NCBI GenBank assembly: GCA_030596265.1 | Contig: JAUVKM010000160.1 | Coordinates: 1 to 5,666 of the forward strand | DNA: 5,666 nt | From: Candidatus Cloacimonadota bacterium | Lineage (GTDB): Bacteria; Cloacimonadota; Cloacimonadia; Cloacimonadales; TCS61 | Direction: 5' to 3' | The notes under the pieces: generated by a model | Database searches by the model: none | Seen by the model: only the letters and a program-made list of their open reading frames with translations | Told to the model about the DNA's origin: nothing | Program-made: the position numbers and the translations under genes | In this document: one piece after another, positions 1-5,666 of the stretch | Numbering within the stretch: position 1 is the stretch's first letter | How the letters are laid out: every line of letters begins with the position of its first letter

Positions 1-1
1 A

Positions 2-904
2 GATTGTATTATGTGGAATAATAGTCCCGATGAAATTGGAATAAATGACAGCCCAACTTATCCAACCGTAATCACAATATCATATTGTGATATTGAAGGT
101 GGAGAAGCAGGAATTGAGGTTCCGCCTACTGTAACTTTTAATTGGATGGAAGGTAACATTGATGCAGATCCCATATTTGCATTCACCGGAGAGCATCTGT
201 ACTCATTACTTGAAGATTCTCCCTGTATAAATGCCGGCATACCGGATACAACAGGGCTTAATCTTCCTGAATTTGATTTTGCCGGAAATCCGCGTGTTAT
301 AAATGGAAGAATTGATATGGGTGCTTATGAAATCACAACATCGATCTCCACAGATTTTATAGCTTCATACACGGAAGGACCAGCTCCCTTTACTGTCGAA
401 TTCACAGATCTTACCACAGGTTATCCAACCGAATGGGAATGGGATTTTGACAGTGATGGTATTATTGATTCGTATGATCAAAATCCGGTATGGACTTATG
501 AAGAACAGGGAGATTATACTGTTACATTAATTTCATCTAACGAGTATAATGAGGATACAGAAATTAAAGTGGATTACATTCATGTAACTGAAGGGGCTTC
601 TTCAGATGAAGATATTATGCCGATAGCATCACAATTATTAGGGAATTATCCGAATCCTTTTAATCCCACAACTACAATTTCTTTTTCTGTAACACAAACG
701 TCTCCATTTGTGAATCTTGAAATATTTAATATGAAAGGACAAAGAGTGAAACAACTAATTAATGATCAGCTTTCTGCAGGTCAACATTCTGTTGTTTGGA
801 ACGGAACGGATGATAGTGGTAAATCAGTATCCTCCGGAATTTATTTCTACAAAATGAGAGCAGGTAGTTATTCTTCTACGAAGAAGATGATCCTTATGAA
901 ATAG
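2..904 (+). CDS. Secreted beta-helix/PKD surface protein with T9SS type A sorting domain (5' truncated)
   Basis: This is the 3' end of a larger gene. The frame is open to the left edge, so the ATG at base 11 is probably internal (Asp-Cys-Ile precede it). Of the 300 residues visible, about 1-110 look like the last coils of a right-handed parallel beta-helix: N-N-S-P-D-E-I, Y-C-D-I-E-G-G, G-N-I-D-A-D-P-I-F, then D-S-P-C-I-N-A-G and the closing G-R-I-D-M-G-A-Y-E, typical of 'choice-of-anchor Q'/pectate-lyase-like surface proteins. Residues about 116-197 form a PKD domain (F-x-A-S-Y-T-E-G-x-A-P-F-T-V-x-F-T-D start, W-E-W-D-F-D-S-D-G core, G-D-Y-T-V-T-L strand). Residues about 212-300 are a type A C-terminal sorting domain (G-N-Y-P-N-P-F-N-P to K-K-M-I-L-M-K). 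Family knowledge predicts export across the outer membrane and surface attachment or release after cleavage of the tag. A carbohydrate-binding or adhesive role is possible but not shown: no catalytic residues are visible in this fragment. It ends in TAG and is followed by a strong terminator. Confidence 0.88.
   Translation, partial: DCIMWNNSPDEIGINDSPTYPTVITISYCDIEGGEAGIEVPPTVTFNWMEGNIDADPIFAFTGEHLYSLLEDSPCINAGIPDTTGLNLPEFDFAGNPRVINGRIDMGAYEITTSISTDFIASYTEGPAPFTVEFTDLTTGYPTEWEWDFDSDGIIDSYDQNPVWTYEEQGDYTVTLISSNEYNEDTEIKVDYIHVTEGASSDEDIMPIASQLLGNYPNPFNPTTTISFSVTQTSPFVNLEIFNMKGQRVKQLINDQLSAGQHSVVWNGTDDSGKSVSSGIYFYKMRAGSYSSTKKMILMK
635..904 (+). repeat. Sorting-domain module, copy 1 of 3
   Basis: These 270 bases encode the 89-residue FlgD-like sorting domain plus stop. 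Copy 2 (2862-3131) has exactly the same length and copy 3 (5201-5482) is 12 bases longer. Copies 1 and 2 share identical DNA runs, for example 17 bases at 707-723 and 2934-2950, and 14 bases at 770-783 and 2997-3010. The copies are therefore dispersed direct repeats at DNA level as well as paralogous protein domains. Confidence 0.85.
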
Positions 905-923
905 TCGGAAGATAAAAAAATCT

Positions 924-955
924 AAAGCCACTAAACGAAAATTTAGTGGCTTTTT
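924..955 (+). terminator. Rho-independent terminator of the beta-helix/PKD gene
   Basis: A perfect 12-bp stem pairs AAAGCCACTAAA (924-935) with TTTAGTGGCTTT (942-953). The loop is CGAAAA (936-941) and the T-run at 951-955 overlaps the 3' arm. It starts 19 bases after the TAG of the upstream gene. The A-run before the stem and T-run after it make it plausible in both directions, but only the + strand gene is there to terminate. It separates this gene from the downstream protease unit. Confidence 0.9.
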
Positions 956-989
956 ATGATAGTTCTTATGATTTGATTATTTTCCAAAC

Positions 990-1023
990 TTGACACAATA
1001 AACAATCTCTAAATTCTTATTTT
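990..1023 (+). promoter_or_regulatory. Candidate promoter for the C10 protease gene
   Basis: After the terminator, TTGACA at 990-995 matches a sigma-70 -35 hexamer exactly. No good -10 lies at the ideal distance: the bases 17 after it read ATTCTT (1013-1018), and TATTTT at 1018-1023 is 22 bases away. The region is very AT-rich, so the match could be chance, and FCB-group sigma factors often use other motifs. Apart from this element, I see nothing else in the 956-1100 spacer. Confidence 0.25.
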
Positions 1024-1100
1024 ATTTTAAGATGCAGTTAAAAGCGAAATAATAGAAGAGAAAAAATCAAGATGAAGAATTGAAACTAAAAATTAATTAT

Positions 1101-1106
1101 AAGGGA
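1101..1106 (+). promoter_or_regulatory. Ribosome binding site that sets the C10 protease start
   Basis: AAGGGA lies 6 bases before the ATG at 1113. This supports that ATG over the in-frame TTG at 1080, which would add 11 charged residues in front of the signal peptide and has no comparable site before it. Confidence 0.7.
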
Positions 1107-1112
1107 AGAATT

Positions 1113-3131
1113 ATGAAAAACAAAACGTGGTTCATGATAATCACGATTCTACTATTTAACTATGGCTTATTTGCAAGACAAGTTGAATTTGATTCCTGCA
1201 AAATAATCGCAAATAACAAACTTATCCAACTTGGAAAATCGAATGATTTTTCAATTATTAAGTCAGATAAAATTATCGATCAAAATAGCAAAAACGTAAT
1301 ATTTTGTGTTTTTGAATTACAACCCAGAGGGTATATTGTAACAACTACCGAAAGTAATCTTCCACCAATTATTGCATATTCTTTCACGAGCAATTTTTAT
1401 GATGAAGAAAGTGGAAATGTCCTTTTGGATATGCTTAAAATGGATATTCATTTGCGTTTGGAAAATATTTCTAATTTACCGGAAGAAGTTATTTCTAACA
1501 GGAATGAACTATGGATAGAATTGTTGAATGAGAATATTGAAATCAGCAGGACTGAACAATGGCCACCTGAAGGAACAACACCAACAGGCGGCTGGTTACT
1601 TAATAATTGGTCACAGAGTTCTCCTTATAATAATCTTTGTCCAATGGATCCTGTAACAGGAAACAGAAGTGTTGCTGGGTGTCCTTCGATTGCAATGGCT
1701 CAGATCCTAAATTATCATAGAACCGTAAATAGCGTTTCCTTTGATGATGCGGATGATTATTATCACAATTATGCCGGTCGTCAATACTGGATAGATGATG
1801 ATTATATATTACAAGATTTTCCTTCTTTTCAGGAATTGAATGTATATCTCGATACTTTAGCATTTCATTATTTATATGAAACACCTGTGACAAATACAGA
1901 TAAGGCAGCATTGGTTTTTGCTTGCGGAGTTGCCGCACAACAAGTTTACACTTCTCAGGGCTCAGGTACTTTCGGAGTTAACCAGGCATATCAGGCTTTT
2001 TTAAAATTCAATTTTAACGACGTTCAATTGATTAATGAAACTACTTCTGATTTTTATGAACAACTCGCACAGAATATGATGGATGCGCTTCCTGTTCATT
2101 TTGCATCCGTAACACCATCGTGGGATGCTGGTCATAATTTTGTTGTTGATGGCTATAACACCGATGATTATTATCATCTTAATATGGGATGGGGTGGCTC
2201 TTATAATGGTTGGTATTTGCTTCCCGATGAGATTCCTTACGGATTGACCGTTGTGGAAGGAGCAATCTTAGATATTGTTCCAAATCAGTTACCTACCGGT
2301 TTTATTAACGGTCAGATAACCCTTGTTCCTGCCGTTGTTGATACATCATTCATAACAGTAACGATACAGAACTTAGCCGATGAATACATACTAGAGATCG
2401 AACCTGATATCAGCGGAACAGTCGAATATGAAATTGAAGTTCCAATCGGCATTTATTCTGTAACTGCTTCGTACCCCGAATATGAAACTATTTTCTTTGA
2501 TGATATTATTGTAGATGAATTGCAATACACTTCTGTTGATTTTTCTTTATATCGGATGATTCCTCCAACCGATTTAACAGGGGAATTAACCGGTAATGAA
2601 GTTACTCTAAATTGGCAGCATTCAGCATCAAGAGAGTATCAATTTTTTAATATTTACCAAAATATTAATGGTACTGTATTCACACTGTTGGATACAACAA
2701 GTCAATTATGTTATGAAGATTATGTTAATCCTCCTCAAACTCTTACATATGGTTATTATATTACGGCAAAATATTCTCAGGAGAATGAAAGCTCCGCTTC
2801 GAATGAAGTTTTCATTGATTATATAATTACAAGTACTGATCACAATATCGTAAACTTAGAATTACTTGGTAATTATCCCAATCCATTCAATCCTGAAACA
2901 ACGATATCCTTTTCTGTAGCACAAACGTCCTCGTTTGTGAATCTTGAAATTTTTAATCTAAAAGGTCAAAAAGTAAAACTGCTCGTTAATGAAACACTTT
3001 CTGCAGGTCAGCGTTCTGTGGTTTGGGATGGAACAGATGAAAACAATAGACCTGTCAGTTCAGGGATCTATTTCTATAAATTAAAAGTTGGAAATTTTGA
3101 GCAGAGTAAGAAAATGTTATTGCTCAAATGA
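1113..3131 (+). CDS. Secreted streptopain-like cysteine protease (peptidase family C10) with T9SS sorting domain
   Basis: The 672-residue protein is read from the ATG with a good ribosome binding site. Residues 1-21 are a signal peptide (K-N-K, hydrophobic run, L-F-A cleavage). About 22-145 resemble the Spi/propeptide domain that keeps C10 proteases inactive. About 150-390 are the catalytic domain. The nucleophile is Cys190 in V-A-G-C-P-S-I-A-M-A-Q-I-L-N-Y-H, and the catalytic histidine is His341 in W-D-A-G-H-N-F-V-V-D-G-Y, followed by the conserved H-L-N-M-G-W-G-G around Trp360. The 151-residue Cys-His spacing is close to that of streptococcal SpeB (Cys192/His340 in the zymogen). About 396-480 look like a carboxypeptidase-regulatory/PEGA-type beta domain, 484-570 like a fibronectin type III domain, and 584-672 are the type A sorting domain ending K-K-M-L-L-L-K. 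The inferred role is digestion of extracellular protein, with zymogen activation by propeptide removal. No terminator separates it from the next gene 38 bases on, so they may be cotranscribed. Accessory domain names are less certain than the protease call. Confidence 0.92.
   Translation: MKNKTWFMIITILLFNYGLFARQVEFDSCKIIANNKLIQLGKSNDFSIIKSDKIIDQNSKNVIFCVFELQPRGYIVTTTESNLPPIIAYSFTSNFYDEESGNVLLDMLKMDIHLRLENISNLPEEVISNRNELWIELLNENIEISRTEQWPPEGTTPTGGWLLNNWSQSSPYNNLCPMDPVTGNRSVAGCPSIAMAQILNYHRTVNSVSFDDADDYYHNYAGRQYWIDDDYILQDFPSFQELNVYLDTLAFHYLYETPVTNTDKAALVFACGVAAQQVYTSQGSGTFGVNQAYQAFLKFNFNDVQLINETTSDFYEQLAQNMMDALPVHFASVTPSWDAGHNFVVDGYNTDDYYHLNMGWGGSYNGWYLLPDEIPYGLTVVEGAILDIVPNQLPTGFINGQITLVPAVVDTSFITVTIQNLADEYILEIEPDISGTVEYEIEVPIGIYSVTASYPEYETIFFDDIIVDELQYTSVDFSLYRMIPPTDLTGELTGNEVTLNWQHSASREYQFFNIYQNINGTVFTLLDTTSQLCYEDYVNPPQTLTYGYYITAKYSQENESSASNEVFIDYIITSTDHNIVNLELLGNYPNPFNPETTISFSVAQTSSFVNLEIFNLKGQKVKLLVNETLSAGQRSVVWDGTDENNRPVSSGIYFYKLKVGNFEQSKKMLLLK
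2862..3131 (+). repeat. Sorting-domain module, copy 2 of 3
   Basis: This is the 270-base C-terminal sorting module of the C10 protease, the same length as copy 1 (635-904). It keeps the S-A-G-Q-x-S-V-V-W-x-G-T-D core and the V-S-S-G-I-Y-F-Y-K strand, and it ends in TGA directly after the final Lys. Divergence is mostly in the loop before the final strands, where S-G-K-S is replaced by N-N-R-P, the version shared with copy 3. Confidence 0.85.
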
Positions 3132-3157
3132 GTTTTTGTGAATGCTATTAAAAAAAC

Positions 3158-3163
3158 AAGGAG
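3158..3163 (+). promoter_or_regulatory. Ribosome binding site of the TGA-interrupted gene
   Basis: A consensus AAGGAG sits 6 bases before the ATG at 3170. The site is intact, so the gene still looks translatable upstream of the in-frame TGA. Confidence 0.8.
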
Positions 3164-3169
3164 TTTATC

Positions 3170-5482
3170 ATGAAAGTTGAAAAAAAACATTTATTAATCT
3201 GTTTAGTAATTTTGTTTTTGTTACCTTGTATAGTTTATGCTCAGCAGGTTCTAATCTGGGACAACGACAACAACTCTGATTTTATTGATCCGGAAGGAAC
3301 CGGTAATGTGGGTTGTGAATACAAAATCCAACAAGCATTAACTGCAAATGGAATAACTTTCACCACATTATCTACATTACCTGGAGATCTTTCCGGTTAT
3401 GATGTTGTTTTCGTGACTCTAGGCATCTATTGTTTGGGCTGAGGAACCACTCCACCTGGTGTCGTTGGCACCACTCAACAAACAACTCTTATTAATTTTT
3501 TAAACGGTGGCGGTTCTCTTTACATCGAGGGATCAGATGTGGGTTTCAATCATTATACAACTGCATTTTTCGGTTATCTGGGAACAGATTACATCAGTAA
3601 TGGAACTACAAATGGAATTCATAACATAATGGGTGTGGAAAACACTTTCACATCCGGAGATAATTTCGCCTTCCAATATGATGAAGATCCTGACTATATG
3701 GTAGATGTCCTCAGTGAAACTGAAGGAGTTCTTTATTTCACTTGCCAGGATGAAATTGGACGATCTGTGTATTATGATGAAGGCTCATACAGAGTTATCT
3801 GTACTTCTTCCATTTTTGGACCTATGGCAGATTCTGATGGAACAAATACAAAAGCAGATCTTATGGCACGGTACTTCTCGTTCTTATCCAATGATTCTTA
3901 TCCGCATATCTGGGCTTCTACAGATGAATTGAATTTTGGAACTCAATACTTGAACTATCCGGCAACAATGACATTCAATATTCGAAATTTAGGTTATGTT
4001 AACTTAGATATTTCTTCAGTAGAGATCAGTGGAGAGGGATTTACTTACACGGGACTAACTGCATTTGATCTGGGTTGGGGAGAGCAAACGGAACTTGAGA
4101 TTACATTTACATCCGAAAATATTGGGACATTCAATGCTACATTATCTATTCAGAGCAATGATCCTGACCTGAACCCATTGTTGATAGACCTGTATGGTGA
4201 ATGTGTTTTCCCTCCTGAAATTGACGTTATTCCGGAAGAACTTATTGCTACGGTTCCTCCCGGTGAAATTGATTATGATATTCTTACGATATTCAACAAC
4301 GGTGTATCTGATCTTACATACCAGATATCTGCAACTGAAACCACCTCTAGAATCTGTTCAACAAATCCTTACCAACCTACAGAAAGAGGAAGTAATGTAA
4401 CCAATGTTTTAGATAAAGATAATTCAAATACATATCCGACATACTTGGGACTATTAACATCGCTCAGAGATTCTGTGCTTATTTTTGCCGATGATATGGA
4501 GTCAGGAGTTAACGGCTGGACAACTGAAATGTATGGTGGAGCACCGGACGATCTTTGGCATCAAACCGAACTGAATTGTAACAGCCCAACTTATAGCTGG
4601 TGGTGCGGCATAGCAGGAAGCATAAATTATGCTACAGGAAATCGAATTAATACAGCTGTTATCTCACCTGTTATTGATATGACTACAATAGATACAACAG
4701 TAACTCTTCTGTTCTTTGAAAATTACAATACAGAATCTAATTATGATTTCTGTATGGTTGATGTAACCACTAATGGCGGAACAAGTTGGATTCACCTGCG
4801 AGGTGATGCTGGTAATGCTCCATCCGGTAGCAGCGGAGGTTGGATACAAACCATATTAGATCTGACACCATTTACAGGAAATGAAATCCAAATACGTTTT
4901 TACTTTGATACGATTGACAGCATTAATAATTCTGGATCTGGCTGGTTCTTCGATGATGTTTTGGTTTATTTTGAAGGTGTTCCCTGGCTTCCAATAGATC
5001 CGAATTCAGGAACCATTACAGCAGGACAAAGTGCAGAAATAAATATTACGTACGATGCTTCGAATTTAGCAGAAGGAGATTATACAGCCAATATTACAAT
5101 ATTAAGCAACGATCCTGCTGAACCTGAAGTGATAATACCGGTTACATTAACTGTAGGATACGTTAGTTCGGAACCTGACGTATTACCTGTAGTCACAAAA
5201 CTACATGGTAACTATCCCAATCCTTTCAATCCTGAAACAACGATCTCTTTTACCGCTGCTGTGAATACGGAGAACCTAGAGATTTTTATCTATAATATCA
5301 GAGGGCAGAAAGTAAAACAGCTTCTTAGCAGTTCAGCCGGTCAGCTTTCAGCAGGTCAGCATTCTGTTATCTGGAATGGAACTGACAAAAATAACCGACC
5401 GGTTTCATCAGGCATTTATTTCTATCAATTAAATATAAAAGGTAAAGCAAAGGCTGTGAAAAAATGCTTGTTGTTGAAATGA
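3170..5482 (+). CDS. Large secreted multidomain protein with T9SS sorting domain, interrupted by one in-frame TGA
   Basis: Reading through the TGA at 3440-3442 gives 770 residues. 1-24 are a signal peptide (V-E-K-K-H, long hydrophobic run, V-Y-A cleavage). About 25-240 form an alpha/beta domain resembling class I glutamine-amidotransferase/flavodoxin-like folds of secreted FCB proteins (V-L-I-W-D-N-D, Y-D-V-V-F-V-T-L-G-I-Y, F-L-N-G-G-G-S-L-Y-I-E-G-S-D); I see no convincing catalytic set. About 246-345 are an ASH/'choice-of-anchor D'-type Ig domain (L-N-F-G-T-Q, S-N-D-P-D). About 349-388 are the first half of a BACON-like Ig domain. About 438-603 are a MAM/immune-inhibitor-A-like jelly roll (F-A-D-D-M-E-S-G, S-P-V-I-D-M, T-N-G-G-T-S-W, G-W-F-F-D-D-V). 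About 604-663 are the second BACON half, and 678-770 are the sorting domain. Both sides of the TGA belong to one protein, since the alpha/beta domain spans it. Without readthrough the product is a 90-residue secreted fragment lacking the sorting tag. Whether the gene is functional (selenocysteine or readthrough), a fresh pseudogene or a sequence error cannot be decided here. Enzymatic function is unknown. Confidence 0.8.
3440..3442 (+). other. In-frame TGA codon within the secreted multidomain gene
   Basis: TGA is codon 91, preceded by Cys88-Leu89-Gly90 and followed by G-T-T-P-P-G. The downstream frame stays open for 679 codons and continues the same domain. The residue would make a C-x-x-U motif if read as selenocysteine; a one-base change would give Cys (TGC/TGT) or Trp (TGG). 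TGA ends both the C10 protease gene (3129-3131) and this gene (5480-5482) right after the conserved terminal Lys, so TGA is a normal stop in this genome. Confidence 0.9.
3457..3473 (+). promoter_or_regulatory. Hairpin downstream of the in-frame TGA (SECIS-like geometry, unproven)
   Basis: TGGTGT (3457-3462) pairs with GCACCA (3468-3473). This gives five Watson-Crick pairs and one T-G wobble closing a CGTTG loop. The loop begins 20 bases after the TGA and has G as its second base. A competing hairpin uses GGAACCA (3443-3449) with TGGTGTC (3457-3463), with one mismatch and a 7-base loop, and starts directly after the TGA. Short hairpins are common by chance, so the structure is compatible with recoding but not evidence on its own. 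Confidence 0.3.
5201..5482 (+). repeat. Sorting-domain module, copy 3 of 3
   Basis: These 282 bases encode the C-terminal sorting domain of the third secreted protein. It keeps G-N-Y-P-N-P-F-N-P-E-T-T-I-S-F and S-A-G-Q-H-S-V-I-W-N-G-T-D. It differs from copies 1 and 2 by a small insertion before the S-A-G-Q turn (S-S-S-A-G-Q repeated into L-S-A-G-Q) and by a more basic tail (K-G-K-A-K-A-V-K-K-C). It is the most divergent of the three. Confidence 0.82.
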
Positions 5483-5565
5483 AAAGGCTGTTGAGAATAA
5501 TGCACATTTATAAGCTATATTCATCGAGGTTTATGGTAATATTCATTTCTTTTTGTTTTTGTATT

Positions 5566-5570
5566 AAGGA
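5566..5570 (+). promoter_or_regulatory. Ribosome binding site of the gene entering the right edge
   Basis: AAGGA lies 9 bases before the ATG at 5580 and supports that start. The preceding spacer (5483-5565) is AT-rich with a T-rich run near 5545-5562; I see no convincing terminator stem or promoter pair in it. Confidence 0.6.
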
Positions 5571-5579
5571 ATTATCTAA

Positions 5580-5666
5580 ATGAAAGAAAAAGATTACAAG
5601 AACTTATTTGAATCCAGTAAAAAATATTTGCTTGATTTTAATGAAATAACAACCGAAATTCTAAAT
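5580..5666 (+). CDS. Start of an unidentified, probably cytoplasmic protein (3' truncated)
   Basis: Only 29 residues are visible, starting M-K-E-K-D-Y-K-N-L-F-E-S and running off the window in frame. The start is supported by AAGGA 9 bases upstream. The segment is charged and helical in character, with no signal peptide or membrane segment, so the product is probably cytoplasmic, unlike its three secreted upstream neighbours. Too little is present to name a family; a regulator or sensor N-terminus would fit but is a guess. Confidence 0.6.
   Translation, partial: MKEKDYKNLFESSKKYLLDFNEITTEILN

Noticed and set aside
1080..1112. In-frame TTG at 1080 as an earlier start for the C10 protease
   Set aside because: It adds 11 residues ahead of a standard signal peptide and lacks a good ribosome binding site, while AAGGGA precedes the ATG at 1113.
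1600..1938. 112-codon open frame on the - strand inside the protease gene
   Set aside because: It overlaps the catalytic domain of the C10 protease, has no recognisable domain and reads like an antisense shadow.
3133..3157. GTTTTT...AAAAAAC inverted repeat between the protease and the next gene as a terminator
   Set aside because: The stem is nearly all A-T, has no T-run after it and leads directly into the next ribosome binding site; cotranscription is more likely.
3440..3442. Genome-wide reassignment of TGA to Gly or Trp
   Set aside because: TGA ends the C10 protease (3129-3131) and the 5482 gene exactly after the conserved C-terminal Lys of the sorting domain, so it works as a stop here.
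3539..5482. An independent gene starting at GTG 3539
   Set aside because: It is in the same frame as the 3170 gene, the 3443-3538 codons continue the same domain without a stop, and the shorter product would lack a signal peptide despite carrying a sorting tag.
5517..5546. Direct repeat ATATTCAT at 5517-5524 and 5539-5546 (22-base period) as an operator
   Set aside because: The repeat is only eight AT-rich bases and easily arises by chance; no promoter can be placed around it.

Overview
The window is AT-rich and comes from a bacterium that exports proteins through a type IX secretion (T9SS)-like route. Three consecutive genes on the + strand end in the same roughly 90-residue module, which opens with G-N-Y-P-N-P-F-N-P and closes with K-K-M/C-x-L-x-K. 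This is the type A C-terminal sorting domain (FlgD-like Ig fold). This flavour of the domain, low GC, parallel beta-helix/PKD cargo and BACON-like repeats together suggest Candidatus Cloacimonadota or a neighbouring FCB-group lineage. That placement is inferred from protein style; no phylogenetic marker gene is present.

Layout: (1) bases 2-904 are the 3' end of a large surface protein: parallel beta-helix tail, PKD domain, sorting domain. (2) A perfect 12-bp stem terminator at 924-955 closes that unit, and the spacer to 1112 holds a possible TTGACA promoter element. (3) 1113-3131 encodes a secreted streptopain-like (peptidase C10) cysteine protease with signal peptide, Spi-type propeptide, intact Cys/His dyad, two accessory beta domains and the sorting domain. 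(4) 38 bp downstream, probably in the same transcript, 3170-5482 encodes a second multidomain secreted protein. Its frame is broken by a single in-frame TGA at 3440-3442. (5) A new gene without a signal peptide starts at 5580 and runs off the window.

The three complete or partial exported proteins look like unrelated N-terminal functions carried to the cell surface by one shared C-terminal tag. The C10 protease probably degrades extracellular protein, fitting a peptide- or amino-acid-fermenting lifestyle. The roles of the beta-helix/PKD protein and the 3170-5482 protein are not clear; they may be adhesive or structural.

The main point of interest is the TGA in gene 4. The reading frame is clean for 90 codons before it and 679 codons after it, and the protein is homologous-looking throughout. 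The codon forms a C-x-x-(UGA) motif, and a hairpin with geometry compatible with a bacterial SECIS element follows. TGA is the normal terminator of two genes here, so general recoding is unlikely. Selenocysteine, a recent nonsense mutation and a sequencing error remain open. A second structural oddity is a MAM-like domain that appears to be inserted inside a BACON-like Ig domain of the same protein.
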